Source: Nocardia stercoris
Lineage (GTDB): Bacteria; Actinomycetota; Actinomycetes; Mycobacteriales; Mycobacteriaceae
Assembly: GCF_003696265.1 (NCBI RefSeq)
Contig: NZ_RFFH01000013.1
Coordinates: forward strand, 104,255 to 168,254
DNA: 64,000 bases
Direction of reading: 5' to 3'
The position numbers and the translations under genes were made by a program. Shown piece after piece: positions 52,572 to 61,127 of this stretch. How positions within the stretch are numbered: position 1 is the stretch's first letter; each line of letters begins with the position of its first letter. The notes below the pieces were generated by a model, which saw only the letters and a program-made list of their open reading frames with translations, was not told the DNA's origin and made no database searches.

Positions 52572-53321
52572 TCAGCCCGTGCTGGACCGGTCGCCGATGA
52601 GCTCGTAGGCGAACGCCGCGAACTCGGCGCGGAAATCGCTGTAGGCCGCGCGGAGTTCGGCGCCGGGCCACGGATCGGGCAGCAGTTCCGGCGGAAGTAC
52701 CGGGTCGTCGAGGATCGTGCGCACGCACGCCGCCGCGATCTCGAAGCGGGCCGCCATCGGTTCGGCGTCCGCGAGCGCCGCCAGGAGCCGCTGGGCTCGG
52801 GCGGACCAGGATCGCACCCGGAACAGGCGCTCGGCGAGGTCGGTCTCGGATTCTTCGGGCCGGCCCGAGAAGAACGTCAGCCGCTCGTGTCCCGGTCCGG
52901 AGCCGGTCGGCCACAGGTTGTCCGGCCGGGTCCAGACTCCCTCGCGCAGTTCGCCGAATCGCATCCGCTGCAACGTCTCCCGCAGCGCGATTCGGGCGGC
53001 GGGGTCGTCGGCGCCGGTGGTCACGACGGCGATCCGCCACGAGCCGTCCCAGTGCTTGCGCTGCGGATGCTGCGCATCGTCCTGACGCTGCTGCCGGTCG
53101 ATCAGTCGTGGTGACAGCCGGTAGATCGAATCCGCGCGTTCCAGGTCGCCGGCCGCGACCATCCGGGTGAGCGCCGCGCGCACGGTCGACTCGTGCAGGC
53201 CCATCGCCACGCACACTGCGACGATCCCGCTCACCGGTGCCTCGGCGGGGTGCGCGCCGAGCAGCGCGCTGAGGATCGCCGATCGCGCGGTCAGGCGCCG
53301 GGCCGGGGTGCGTGCTGACAT
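52572..53321 (-). CDS. PaaX-family transcriptional regulator
   Basis: Regulator of 249 residues. The amino-terminal winged helix is TARSAILSALLGAHPAEAPVSGIVAVCVAMGLHESTVRAALTRMVAAGDLERADSIYRLS, the usual PaaX start. The middle WDGSWRIAVV block and the carboxy PaaX_C helical region (RLFRVRSWSARAQRLLAAL..., DDPVLPPELLPDPWPGAELRAAY) complete the family. PaaX proteins bind aromatic acyl-CoA such as phenylacetyl-CoA; here the adjacent divergent AidB-like dehydrogenase and diiron oxygenase are probable targets. ATG 53321 was chosen because the family starts close to the winged helix. Confidence 0.92.
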   Translation of the reverse strand: MSARTPARRLTARSAILSALLGAHPAEAPVSGIVAVCVAMGLHESTVRAALTRMVAAGDLERADSIYRLSPRLIDRQQRQDDAQHPQRKHWDGSWRIAVVTTGADDPAARIALRETLQRMRFGELREGVWTRPDNLWPTGSGPGHERLTFFSGRPEESETDLAERLFRVRSWSARAQRLLAALADAEPMAARFEIAAACVRTILDDPVLPPELLPDPWPGAELRAAYSDFRAEFAAFAYELIGDRSSTG

Positions 53322-53386
53322 CGGCGCATCGTATCCGGCCGTCGCGGTTCGGCCGTGGCTCGTGCCGCAGCCGATAGCGACGGTAC

Positions 53387-53426
53387 GTATTGCATTTCTA
53401 AGTTGCTCGAGTAACATTTGCAATAC
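53387..53426. promoter_or_regulatory. Divergent operator between paaX-type and aidB genes
   Basis: Outer arms GTATTGCA (53387-53394) and TGCAATAC (53419-53426), perfect 8 bases, 24 bases apart. Inside lies a second near-palindrome, GTTGCTCGAGTAAC (53402-53415), with CTCGAG at its centre. The block sits between two divergent starts. Confidence 0.75.
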
Positions 53427-53455
53427 CGCGAGGCCGAGTTCGGAAGGGAAGCCGC

Positions 53456-55087
53456 ATGCCGACACACGAGGTCACCAATCAGGTCCCGCCGCTGGTCGAC
53501 TACGACGCGGCCGAAGTCCCGGTCGTCCTGGAAACGCTGCACCGGGCCGGCGCGGGGCACGCGCTGGACGAACTGCACGAGATCGGCCGGATCGCCGGCA
53601 CCGCCCGAGCACAGGAATGGGGCGACCTCGCCGAGGCGCACCCGCCGGTCCTGCACACCCACGACCGCTACGGACACCGGATCGACGAGGTCCGATACGA
53701 CCCGAGCTACCACCGGCTCATGGAACACGCGGTCGGGTTCGGCCTGGCCGGCGCGCCGTGGGCCGACGAGCGGCCGCATCCGCATCTGGTGCGGGCCGCG
53801 AAGATCAGCGTGTGGGGTACGGTCGACGCCGGTCACGGCTGCCCGATCTCGATGACCTACGCCGTGGTTCCCGCGCTCCGCGCCGCACCCGACCTCGCGG
53901 CCCAGTACGAACCCGGGCTGACCAGCCGCAACTACGATCCCGACCTGGCGATTCCCGCCACCAAACGCGGCCTGATCGCCGGCATGTCGATGACCGAGAA
54001 GCAGGGCGGCTCCGACGTGCGAGCCAACACCACCCGTGCGGTACCGCAGGCCGACGGCTCCTACCGGATCACCGGCCACAAGTGGTTCACCTCGGCGCCC
54101 ATGTCGGACCTGTTCCTGGTGCTGGCGCAGGCGCCGGGCGGCCTGTCCTGCTTCTTCGTCCCGCGCGTGCTGCCGGACGGAACCCGCAACACCTTCCGGC
54201 TGCAGCGGTTGAAGGACAAGCTCGGCAACCACTCGAACGCGAGCAGCGAAGTCGAATACGACGACACCGTCGGCTGGCTGGTCGGCGACGAAGGCCGTGG
54301 TGTGCCGACCATCGTCGAGATGGTCAATCTCACTCGGCTGGACTGCATTCTCGGCAGCGCCGGCGTGATGCGGGTCGGGGTCGCGGCGGCCGCACACCAC
54401 GCGGTCCACCGGCGCGCGTTCGGGGCCGCGCTGATCGATCAGCCGCTCATGCGCAATGTGCTGACCGACCTGGCGGTGGAGGCCGAAGCGGCGACACTCG
54501 CCGGCCTGTGGCTGGCCGAGGTCACCGATCGGGCCGTCGGTGGCGACGAGCAGGCGGCCGCGTTGCGCCGGATCGCCTTGGCGGTCACCAAGTATCACGT
54601 CTGCAAACGCGCCCCCTTCCACGCGGCCGAGGCGCTGGAGTGTCTCGGCGGCAACGGTTACGTCGAGGATTCCCGGATGCCCCGGCTCTATCGCGAGGCG
54701 CCGCTGATGTCGGTCTGGGAGGGATCGGGCAATGTCGCCGCCCTGGATGCCTTGCGGGCCATGGCGAAACAACCCGAGACCGTCGGCATCTTCCTCGACG
54801 AAATGAAATCGGCCGCCGGTGCCAGCGCTGCGCTCGATGCCGCGATCACCGAATTGGAAGCCGAGTTCACCGAATTCGACACCATGCAGTACCGGGCCCG
54901 CCGGGTCGTCGGCCGCATGGCGCAGGTGCTGCAGGGTTCGTTGCTGCTGCGCTACGGGCACCCCGCCGTCGCCGACGTATTCACGCGGACTCGCCTCGGT
55001 GCCGACCGCGGCGATGTCTTCGGCACGCTGCCCACCGGAATCGACACCGCCGCCGTGCTCGAGCGGGCCGTACCGAAGATCGGCTGA
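53456..55087 (+). CDS. aidB: AidB-like acyl-CoA dehydrogenase
   Basis: Flavoprotein of 543 residues, the size of E. coli AidB (541). Family blocks match: MSMTEKQGGSDVRANTT, ITGHKWFTSAPMSDLFLVLAQ, LTRLDCILGSAGVMR, FGAALIDQPLMRNVLTDLAVEAEA and EALECLGGNGYVEDSRMPRLYREAPLMSVWEGSGN. E. coli AidB is induced by alkylation damage and binds DNA through a carboxy domain; relatives act as ordinary acyl-CoA dehydrogenases. The present protein has a PaaX-type regulator and an AurF-like oxygenase beside it, which favours a catabolic role. ATG 53456 is the evident start. Confidence 0.9.
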   Translation: MPTHEVTNQVPPLVDYDAAEVPVVLETLHRAGAGHALDELHEIGRIAGTARAQEWGDLAEAHPPVLHTHDRYGHRIDEVRYDPSYHRLMEHAVGFGLAGAPWADERPHPHLVRAAKISVWGTVDAGHGCPISMTYAVVPALRAAPDLAAQYEPGLTSRNYDPDLAIPATKRGLIAGMSMTEKQGGSDVRANTTRAVPQADGSYRITGHKWFTSAPMSDLFLVLAQAPGGLSCFFVPRVLPDGTRNTFRLQRLKDKLGNHSNASSEVEYDDTVGWLVGDEGRGVPTIVEMVNLTRLDCILGSAGVMRVGVAAAAHHAVHRRAFGAALIDQPLMRNVLTDLAVEAEAATLAGLWLAEVTDRAVGGDEQAAALRRIALAVTKYHVCKRAPFHAAEALECLGGNGYVEDSRMPRLYREAPLMSVWEGSGNVAALDALRAMAKQPETVGIFLDEMKSAAGASAALDAAITELEAEFTEFDTMQYRARRVVGRMAQVLQGSLLLRYGHPAVADVFTRTRLGADRGDVFGTLPTGIDTAAVLERAVPKIG

Positions 55088-55116
55088 ACCGGCAGCGGCA
55101 GAAAGGATCCGAATCA

Positions 55117-56100
55117 ATGACGATCGTCCGACCTCGCTTCCCGCACACGGGCGAAGCCGCCGACTACGCGGAGATGCTGCACGCGCTCGCTGATGCCTCG
55201 GTCACCCGCGGCTTCAGTCCGTACCGCGATATCGACTGGGATGCACCGGAATTCGAGGTCGTGCCGAACGACCCCCGGTGGATCCTGCCGGAAACCGACC
55301 TCGTCGGACGGCATCCCTGGTACCGGGCGCAATCGCGAGACGCCCAGATCCGCATCGGCATGTACCGGCAGGCCGCCATGGCCAAGGTCGGTCTGCAGTT
55401 CGAGCAACTCCTCATGTCCGGCGTCATGCTGTACCTGCTGCGGCTGCCGAACGGATCGGCCGAATTCCGGTACGCCACCCACGAAGTCATCGAAGAGTGC
55501 AACCACACCCTGATGTTCCAGCAGGCGGTGAACCGGAGCGGCGTCGACGTCCCCGGCTTCGACCCGTGGTTCCAGCGTCTCGCGCCGCTGATTCCGCTGC
55601 TGGCGCGGATCTCACCGACCTTCTTCTTCATCTGCATTCTGGCGGGTGAAGAGCCGATCGACCATATCCAAAAGGCGTTCCTGCGCGGCGAACCGGACGA
55701 CTATCACCCGATTCTCGAGGGTGTCATGCGGATTCACGTCGCCGAGGAGGCCCGGCACATCTCCTTCGCGCACGAGTTCATCCGCCGCCACGCTGCCGCG
55801 GCGGGGCCGGTCGCCCGCGCGACCTGGTCGATCCTGCTCCCGGTCGCCATGCGCGTCGCCTGCGAACTGATCGTGCCGCCGCCGGCCGAATTCTGGCGCA
55901 AGTTCGATATCCCCGCCCAGGTCCGCCGCGACTTGTTCTGGGGTCGAACCGAATCCTGCCACGAACTGGCCGGTTACTTCGGCGACGTCCGGGCCCTCGC
56001 CGCGGAAGCCGGTCTGCTGAACCCGGTAGCGGACCTGGTCTGGAAGGCGCTGCGCATCGCCGGCCCTCCCTCCCGATACCGCGGCGAACCCAACCGCTGA
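55117..56100 (+). CDS. AurF-like diiron oxygenase
   Basis: Diiron protein of 327 residues of the p-aminobenzoate N-oxygenase (AurF) family. Metal ligands are visible in LQFEQLLMSG, ATHEVIEECNHTLMFQQ and HVAEEARHISFAHEF; the Glu/His pairs EECNH and EEARH are the core. AAAGGA lies 8 bases before ATG 55117, 29 bases after the AidB-like stop, so the two genes are co-transcribed. The family oxidises aryl amines or hydroxylates other substrates; the substrate here is unknown. Confidence 0.88.
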   Translation: MTIVRPRFPHTGEAADYAEMLHALADASVTRGFSPYRDIDWDAPEFEVVPNDPRWILPETDLVGRHPWYRAQSRDAQIRIGMYRQAAMAKVGLQFEQLLMSGVMLYLLRLPNGSAEFRYATHEVIEECNHTLMFQQAVNRSGVDVPGFDPWFQRLAPLIPLLARISPTFFFICILAGEEPIDHIQKAFLRGEPDDYHPILEGVMRIHVAEEARHISFAHEFIRRHAAAAGPVARATWSILLPVAMRVACELIVPPPAEFWRKFDIPAQVRRDLFWGRTESCHELAGYFGDVRALAAEAGLLNPVADLVWKALRIAGPPSRYRGEPNR

Positions 56101-56109
56101 AACCGTCAC

Positions 56110-56153
56110 CGCGGATCGCCGTCGAGACCGGTCGGACTCGACGGCGATCCGCG
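56110..56153 (+). terminator. Strong hairpin terminator after the aidB-diiron operon
   Basis: Perfect arms of 17 bases, CGCGGATCGCCGTCGAG and its complement (56110-56126 and 56137-56153), 10-base loop, 10 bases after the stop. Confidence 0.85.
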
Positions 56154-56346
56154 TGCCCACCCTGATCACTCTCCGAGGATCCCCGGTGCTCGCGAATCTG
56201 CGTGGCGCTGGGCACCCCGGCGGGCACCGTGCGACCGCGCGGTAGTCCGCTGATCCGCGACCGCGCCGGGTGACCGACCGGCGCGGTTCGCGGTGCCGTG
56301 ATAGAGCCGAAAGGTTAACGCTGCCACGGCAATACGGGATCCAGCG

Positions 56347-57783
56347 CTATCCGGCGATGTCCGGAGTTCGCCGGGACAGCAGGCCGATCGTTACGTCCAC
56401 GACGAGAAAGACCAGCAGACTGATCCCGACCAGCGGCACGAACCAGCCCACGACGGCGGCGGTGACGACGACGGGCACGGCCAGGATCGGCGGGGTGCGG
56501 CGCAGCTGTCCGCGCCGGGGTGCCCGCCCGCCGGTGAAGGCGCCGGTGGGGCGGCGGCGCCACCACAGCAGGTAGCCGCGCCCGATCACCGTCACCAGTG
56601 CGATCATCGTGACCAGCAACAAAAGCTGGTTGGCCGGGCCGAACAGCATGCCCATATGCAGTTGGATGCCCCAGCTGGACAGCCGAGCCATCAGCGGCCA
56701 GTCCTCGAACCGCAGCCGGTCGGTGACGGTGCCGGTCGCACCGTCGACGGCGACCGAGTCCTGGGTCCACACATAGGACAGCCGCCGTTCCTTGGCGACG
56801 TAGGCGACGCCGGACTCGGCCGGGACGGTGACCTCGAGCGGCCCGGACAGGCCCGCGCCCCGGGCGGTCGCGACCACCGCCTCGATCTGCGCGGCCCGCT
56901 CCGGTGTGCTCGGCAACGGTTGCGCCGCACCGTGACCGGTGTGCTGGGCGTGCTCACCAGCGGTGCCGCCCGAGGCGGGGCCGAAGGTGAGCTTCGTGTT
57001 CACGGCCGGTGTCGTCCAGCTCAGGTCCTGGCGCAGCTGGTCCACATGCGCGCCCGCGTACGTGGACCAGGTCATTCCGGTAGCGGACAGGAACAGTGCC
57101 GGCAGCAACACCCAGACCCCCACGGTCGCATGCCAATTGCGGGTGCGACCGCGACTGCTGCCCGACCGATCCGGCCACAGCAACCGCAGTCCGCGCGCCC
57201 GGCGCAGCCACAGCACCAGACCGGCCAGCGCGACGATCCACAGCCACGACGCGGCGAGTTCGCTGTAGAGCCGGCCGAATTCGCCCAGGTGCAGGTTGCG
57301 GTGCAGCTGATCGATCCAGGTTCGCAGCGGCAGGGCACCGGTGCTGCCGTAGACGACGCTGGTGCCGACCGGGCGGGCGGTCGCGGGATCCACGAACACC
57401 GCCCGCTGCTCGGACTCGCCGAGGCTCGGATCGGTGAACAGCACCCGTGTGGTGTCACCTGGGTGCTGGGCCGGATCCACCGCGGCCAGGACGAGACGCG
57501 GCTGCGTGGCGGTGGCGGCGGTGATCTGGTCGGCCAGGGGGCGGGCGGGGCCGGTCGAGTCCACGTGCAGCAGATCGTGGTTCAGCACGGATTCGACGGT
57601 GGGTGCGATCGCGTACAGCGCGCCGGTGAGCGCGGCGATCAGGATGAACGGCGCGACGAACAGCCCGGCGTAGAAATGCAACCGCAGGGCCAAGCCGCCC
57701 AGCGAGGTGCCGGGTCTGCGGCGAGACGGCCGGGCCGTGGGTGTCGCCCCGGTGTCGGGGCGCGGAATATCGGTGGTGCTCAA
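56347..57783 (-). CDS. PepSY-associated TM helix protein
   Basis: Membrane protein of about 478 residues. Four hydrophobic segments (LRLHFYAGLFVAPFILIAALTGALYAI; WLWIVALAGLVLWL; VGVWVLLPALFLSATGMTW; LLLLVTMIALVTVIG) flank two PepSY-like extracytoplasmic regions, and a fifth and sixth close the protein. HRNLHLGEFGRLY and GIQLHMGMLFG are family motifs with conserved His in the membrane; the linker carries a His cluster (HAQHTGHG). Relatives are linked to iron-siderophore reduction or copper handling. TTG 57783 was chosen for the AGGAG 10 bases upstream; ATG 57819 and GTG 57813 lack a site. Confidence 0.85.
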   Translation of the reverse strand: MSTTDIPRPDTGATPTARPSRRRPGTSLGGLALRLHFYAGLFVAPFILIAALTGALYAIAPTVESVLNHDLLHVDSTGPARPLADQITAATATQPRLVLAAVDPAQHPGDTTRVLFTDPSLGESEQRAVFVDPATARPVGTSVVYGSTGALPLRTWIDQLHRNLHLGEFGRLYSELAASWLWIVALAGLVLWLRRARGLRLLWPDRSGSSRGRTRNWHATVGVWVLLPALFLSATGMTWSTYAGAHVDQLRQDLSWTTPAVNTKLTFGPASGGTAGEHAQHTGHGAAQPLPSTPERAAQIEAVVATARGAGLSGPLEVTVPAESGVAYVAKERRLSYVWTQDSVAVDGATGTVTDRLRFEDWPLMARLSSWGIQLHMGMLFGPANQLLLLVTMIALVTVIGRGYLLWWRRRPTGAFTGGRAPRRGQLRRTPPILAVPVVVTAAVVGWFVPLVGISLLVFLVVDVTIGLLSRRTPDIAG

Positions 57784-57908
57784 GGGGGAGATGCTCCTGT
57801 CAGAACTGGTCACCCACATCCGGATCGCGGTGTTGCCGCAGGCCCGGTCCGGGCAGCGGCGCCTTGCGCAACGCGCCCGCAGCTGAGCCGTGCCGAGCCC
57901 GCAAAAGC

Positions 57909-58466
57909 TTGCGGCAGCCGACGGCTCGCGAGATGTCCGGCGGCCTACGCCCGTCGAAATCGGCCGCGAGCGGTGGCATGCCGTGGCTCGCGAGCTTCCG
58001 GCCGGACCTGCGCCGTGGCCGGGATCAACACGAACCGCCGCAGCCGGGCCGGCGCGATTCCCAGCGGACCTACGCCCGTCGGGACCGGCCGCGAGCCGTG
58101 GCATGCCGTGGCTCGCGAGTTTCCGGCGGGACCTGCGCCGTGGCCGGGATCATCGCGAACTGCCGCAGCCGGGCCGGCGAGATTTCCAGCGGACCTGCGC
58201 CTGTCGGGATCGGCCGCGAGCCGTGGCATGCCGCGGCTCGTGAGATTCCCGGCGGGAGCTGCGCTCGTGGCCGGGATCATCACGAACCGCGGCAGCCGGC
58301 GCCTCGCGAGATCCTCGGCAGACCTATGCCCGTCGGGACCCGCCGCAAGCCGCGGCCGGTGAGATTCCCGGCGGACCTGCGCTCGTGGCCGGGATCATCG
58401 TGAACCGCGGCAGCCGGAGCTCGTGAGAGACCTCGGCGCGGGGCCTACGCCCGACGCCGGGGATCA
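57909..58466. repeat. Tandem array, about 125-base period, with repeated hairpin
   Basis: Four copies plus fragments. The marker CCTACGCCCGTCGGGA (with changes) starts at 57944, 58069, 58194, 58323 and, truncated, 58444, giving periods of 125, 125, 129 and 121. The first three copies contain an imperfect 28-base palindrome, CGCGAGCC-GT-GGCATGCC-GT-GGCTCGCG, lost by deletion in the fourth. The period is not a multiple of three, so the array is unlikely to be coding. It lies upstream of the PepSY gene and downstream of the next minus-strand gene. Confidence 0.9.
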
Positions 58467-58643
58467 GCCACGTACTCGGCGGCCGTGGAACGCGCGGACC
58501 CAGCCTCGGCGGCACGCAACGGAAACTGTTGTGCCCGTTGGCAATCGGTCCTCGCATAATCGCCGTGACGCCGCGGTGTCGGGATCCGATGTGGGTGTGA
58601 TGACTGGCGCACGCTGGGCGTGCGCGGTGACGCTGTGGGCGGT

Positions 58644-59225
58644 TCAGCCCCGAAGCAGGATCGGCGGGCCGCGCGTCGGCGGGCCGCAGGTGGCAAGGAT
58701 TTGCCGGACCACACGCGGCCGATAGATGCTGCGCAGCGGAAGCCGCTGCGTCACCGGGTAGGAGAGCCGGTGGAGTCGGATCCGCGCCCAGGCGGTGGCG
58801 AGTGTGCGATGCGCGAGGCCGGCGCCGTGGATCACGGTCGCCGCCACGGCGGCGGCGACGGTGTGCGCGGCCAGCATGGCCGGCGTCCACATCGCGTGCC
58901 CGCCGGGCATCGTCATCGCATCGGCGGACAGTGCGGCATGGCTCAGCGCTTGGCCGGCCAGCAGCGCCGCGGCGAGCGCGGTCGCACTGCGCCGCGCCGA
59001 CGGCAGCGTCGTGACGACCGCACCGACGACCGTGGCGGCCGCGAGCAGCAGCGTCAGCGCACCCGACGCCGGTGGCGGCCCGCCCGCGGCCCAGCCGTGC
59101 GCCGCGATCGCCAGCACACCGCAGACCACGCCGGCCGCTCCACCCCGCAACCGTGCCGCCGCGGTGCGGCGCGCCTGCGCCACCACGGGGATACGGGCCG
59201 GGGATCGGCCGACGACGATCGTCAC
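58644..59225 (-). CDS. Membrane protein with His/Met-rich loop (copper-cluster paralogue 1)
   Basis: Membrane protein of 193 residues with about four helices. The block RGGAAGVVCGVLAIAAHGWAAG is shared with the protein at 62052 (RGGLSGVTCGVLAVTAHGWAGE), which supports both as real genes. A loop in the middle, LSADAMTMPGGHAMWTP, is rich in Met and His and could bind copper. The carboxy end is an Arg-rich cytoplasmic tail. GTG 59225 is the only plausible start, but no ribosome site precedes it. It may be an ancestral neighbour of the YcnI gene, now separated by an inserted cassette. Confidence 0.7.
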   Translation of the reverse strand: MTIVVGRSPARIPVVAQARRTAAARLRGGAAGVVCGVLAIAAHGWAAGGPPPASGALTLLLAAATVVGAVVTTLPSARRSATALAAALLAGQALSHAALSADAMTMPGGHAMWTPAMLAAHTVAAAVAATVIHGAGLAHRTLATAWARIRLHRLSYPVTQRLPLRSIYRPRVVRQILATCGPPTRGPPILLRG

Positions 59226-59242
59226 CGGCAGATCGTAACGAA
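59197..59242. repeat. 46-base direct repeat, left copy
   Basis: Matches 61060-61105 at 43 of 46 positions, the first 31 identical (GCCGGGGATCGGCCGACGAC...). It covers the first ten codons of the minus-strand membrane protein gene and its leader. The two copies have the same orientation and flank a 1.8-kb segment with two rightward genes. Confidence 0.9.
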
Positions 59243-59377
59243 GCAGTGCGCGGCCGATTTCGCCCGGATCGCGGGCTGCACCGGGCGAGGGGCACTATCT
59301 CCACCACCGGAAAATGCGGTCCGGGCGGGTACAGTGCGGCGGTTCGCGAAGCTCAGCCGCACGAAGGTGTCATCGAT

Positions 59378-60610
59378 ATGTCTGTTCCACAACGGAATCG
59401 GTTCCGGCCCGCTGCCGGAGTCGTCGGAAGGTCGGCGATCTTCGCGGCCGCGGCGAGCCTGCTGCTGAACCCGGCCACCGCGCATGCCGACGTCCCGGCC
59501 GCGATCGCGAGCCTGCAGTCGAACTTCCAGACCGACGTGTCGGGCAACCCGCTCAAGCCGATCCCGGGCATGATCGGGCTGGTCCGGAACGGGAACACGA
59601 TTCAGTACGTCAGCTACGGGAACGGCAACCTGAATCCGAAGACCGCCATCGATCCGACCCAGAAGTTCCGGATCGCCAGTGTCACCAAGCAATTCACCGC
59701 GACCGTGGTGCTGCAGCTCGAGGCCGAGGGCAAACTCTCGATCGACGACACCGTCGCCAAGTGGCTGCCCACTGCCATCACCCCGGCCAACAACAGCAAC
59801 GGCTACGACGGCAGCAAGATCACGATCCGGCAGTTGCTCGACCAGCGTTCGGGACTGCCCGATTACACCGGGTCGGCCGCCGTGGTCAACCCGATCTTCG
59901 GTATCCCGTTGAATCTCGACGGCTCCATCTCGTATGCGCCGCAGGACCTGCTCCGCGACGCGCTCGCACTGTCGCCGCCCACGACCACCGGATCGACCGG
60001 TCCGGCCGATCGCGGCTGGAACTACTCCAACACCAACTACCTGCTCGCCGGCATGATCATCCAGAAGGTCACCGGTAACCAGCCCGGCGTCGAGATCACC
60101 AACCGGATCATCCGCCCGCTCGGTTTGGCCAACACCTCGTTCCAGACCGATCCGACCATGCCGCCCAACTCGATTCACGGTTACGCGCCGTTCGTCCCCA
60201 CCTGGGACATGGCCCTCAACGACGTTTCCACCTCGAACATGCAGTTGTACGGCTCCGCCGGCGCGATCGTCTCCACCCTGGCCGATCTGTCGACCTTCCT
60301 GCAGGCCCTGTTGTCCGGCAAGCTGCTGCCCTCGGCGCAGTTGGCCGAGATGAAGACCGTCGTCACCACGGGCGGAAGCTACAACTACCCCAGCTACGGC
60401 CTGGGCGTCGGCCAGGCGGAGCCGTGCGGCCCCGGCACCGGGACCGCCTGGGAACACACCGGCAACCTCTGGGGCTACTCCACCAGCTGGGTCGCCAACG
60501 ACGACGGATCCAAGCAGGTCATCCTCATGGCCAACGAATACGACGACATCGCCGAGGACATGATCTGGCCGATGAAGCCGCAGACCTACCAGGCCTATTG
60601 CCTGCTGTAG
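59378..60610 (+). CDS. Secreted serine hydrolase (D-alanyl-D-alanine carboxypeptidase/beta-lactamase fold)
   Basis: Exported protein of 410 residues. The signal peptide (RSAIFAAAASLLLNPATAHA) is preceded by a basic head. The three motifs of the class C fold are intact: SVTK (SxxK) in FRIASVTKQFTATVV, YSN (YxN) in WNYSNTNYLLAGMII and HTG in AWEHTGNLWGYS. A Lys or His at the third site fits DD-carboxypeptidase-like or esterase-like members. GAAGG precedes ATG 59378. Together with the next gene it lies between the 46-base direct repeats. Confidence 0.9.
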   Translation: MSVPQRNRFRPAAGVVGRSAIFAAAASLLLNPATAHADVPAAIASLQSNFQTDVSGNPLKPIPGMIGLVRNGNTIQYVSYGNGNLNPKTAIDPTQKFRIASVTKQFTATVVLQLEAEGKLSIDDTVAKWLPTAITPANNSNGYDGSKITIRQLLDQRSGLPDYTGSAAVVNPIFGIPLNLDGSISYAPQDLLRDALALSPPTTTGSTGPADRGWNYSNTNYLLAGMIIQKVTGNQPGVEITNRIIRPLGLANTSFQTDPTMPPNSIHGYAPFVPTWDMALNDVSTSNMQLYGSAGAIVSTLADLSTFLQALLSGKLLPSAQLAEMKTVVTTGGSYNYPSYGLGVGQAEPCGPGTGTAWEHTGNLWGYSTSWVANDDGSKQVILMANEYDDIAEDMIWPMKPQTYQAYCLL

Positions 60611-60645
60611 ATCCGGTCGCCGCACGCGCGAATTACGCTGTGCGC

Positions 60646-61050
60646 GTGGCCACCTCGACACTGCGAGCATCCGACGCGAACGGCCGGACGCTGGACGATC
60701 CGACCGACACCCAGGTGCACGACCTGTTCGCGGATCTCAACGCACGCCGGCCGTTCGCGGTCGTGGAACGACTCGATCGCGAGCCGGCCGGCCAGTTCTA
60801 CTTCCAGCTTCACCTCGACTACGTCGGCGACCAGAACCCGGACGCCGACGAACCGGTCGATGTGGACTACGACATCGAGTTCCGCGCCGGCGGCCCGGAC
60901 CAGCACTACCACGCCCGGGTCACTGGCGAATACAGCAGCGCCGGAACAGATCTCGCATACATCGTGTACACGGTGTACCGCGCCTGGCGCACCGGAGACC
61001 CCCAGCTGAAAACCCTGCTGCCCTGGGAACTACTGACCTTCGACAACTGA
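60646..61050 (+). CDS. Hypothetical protein in the repeat-flanked cassette
   Basis: Protein of 134 residues with no signal peptide: TLRASDANGRTLDDPTDTQVHDLFADLN, FAVVERLDREPAGQFYFQLHLDYVGD, then acidic DADEPVDVDYDIEFRAGGPDQHYHARV and a closing helix. The beta-rich acidic look, a Trp-free core and small size recall Imm1-type immunity proteins, but this is weak. GTG 60646 was taken as the start; GTG 60640 is equally possible and no clear ribosome site is seen. It follows the serine hydrolase by 35 bases. Confidence 0.6.
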   Translation: MATSTLRASDANGRTLDDPTDTQVHDLFADLNARRPFAVVERLDREPAGQFYFQLHLDYVGDQNPDADEPVDVDYDIEFRAGGPDQHYHARVTGEYSSAGTDLAYIVYTVYRAWRTGDPQLKTLLPWELLTFDN

Positions 61051-61059
61051 AGCGCCCGA

Positions 61060-61105
61060 GCCGGGGATCGGCCGACGACGATCGTCACCGCCCGATCGTG
61101 ACGAA
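61060..61105. repeat. 46-base direct repeat, right copy
   Basis: Same sequence as 59197-59242 with three changes. On the minus strand it reads as a fossil start of the membrane protein gene: GTG 61088 then codons for TIVVGRSPAR, after which similarity ends. It lies 22 bases from the YcnI stop. Confidence 0.9.
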
Positions 61106-61127
61106 CGCTGTGCGCCCGTCGGACCGC

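Noticed and set aside
57890..58403. Open frames on both strands across the 125-base tandem array
   Set aside because: The period is not a multiple of three, so the reading frame changes with each unit and no peptide repeat is kept; no ribosome site is present.
60906..61088. A 60-codon minus-strand frame starting TIVVGRSPAR
   Set aside because: Only the first ten codons resemble the membrane protein at 58644; the remainder is antisense to the hypothetical gene. It was treated as part of the direct repeat, not as a gene.
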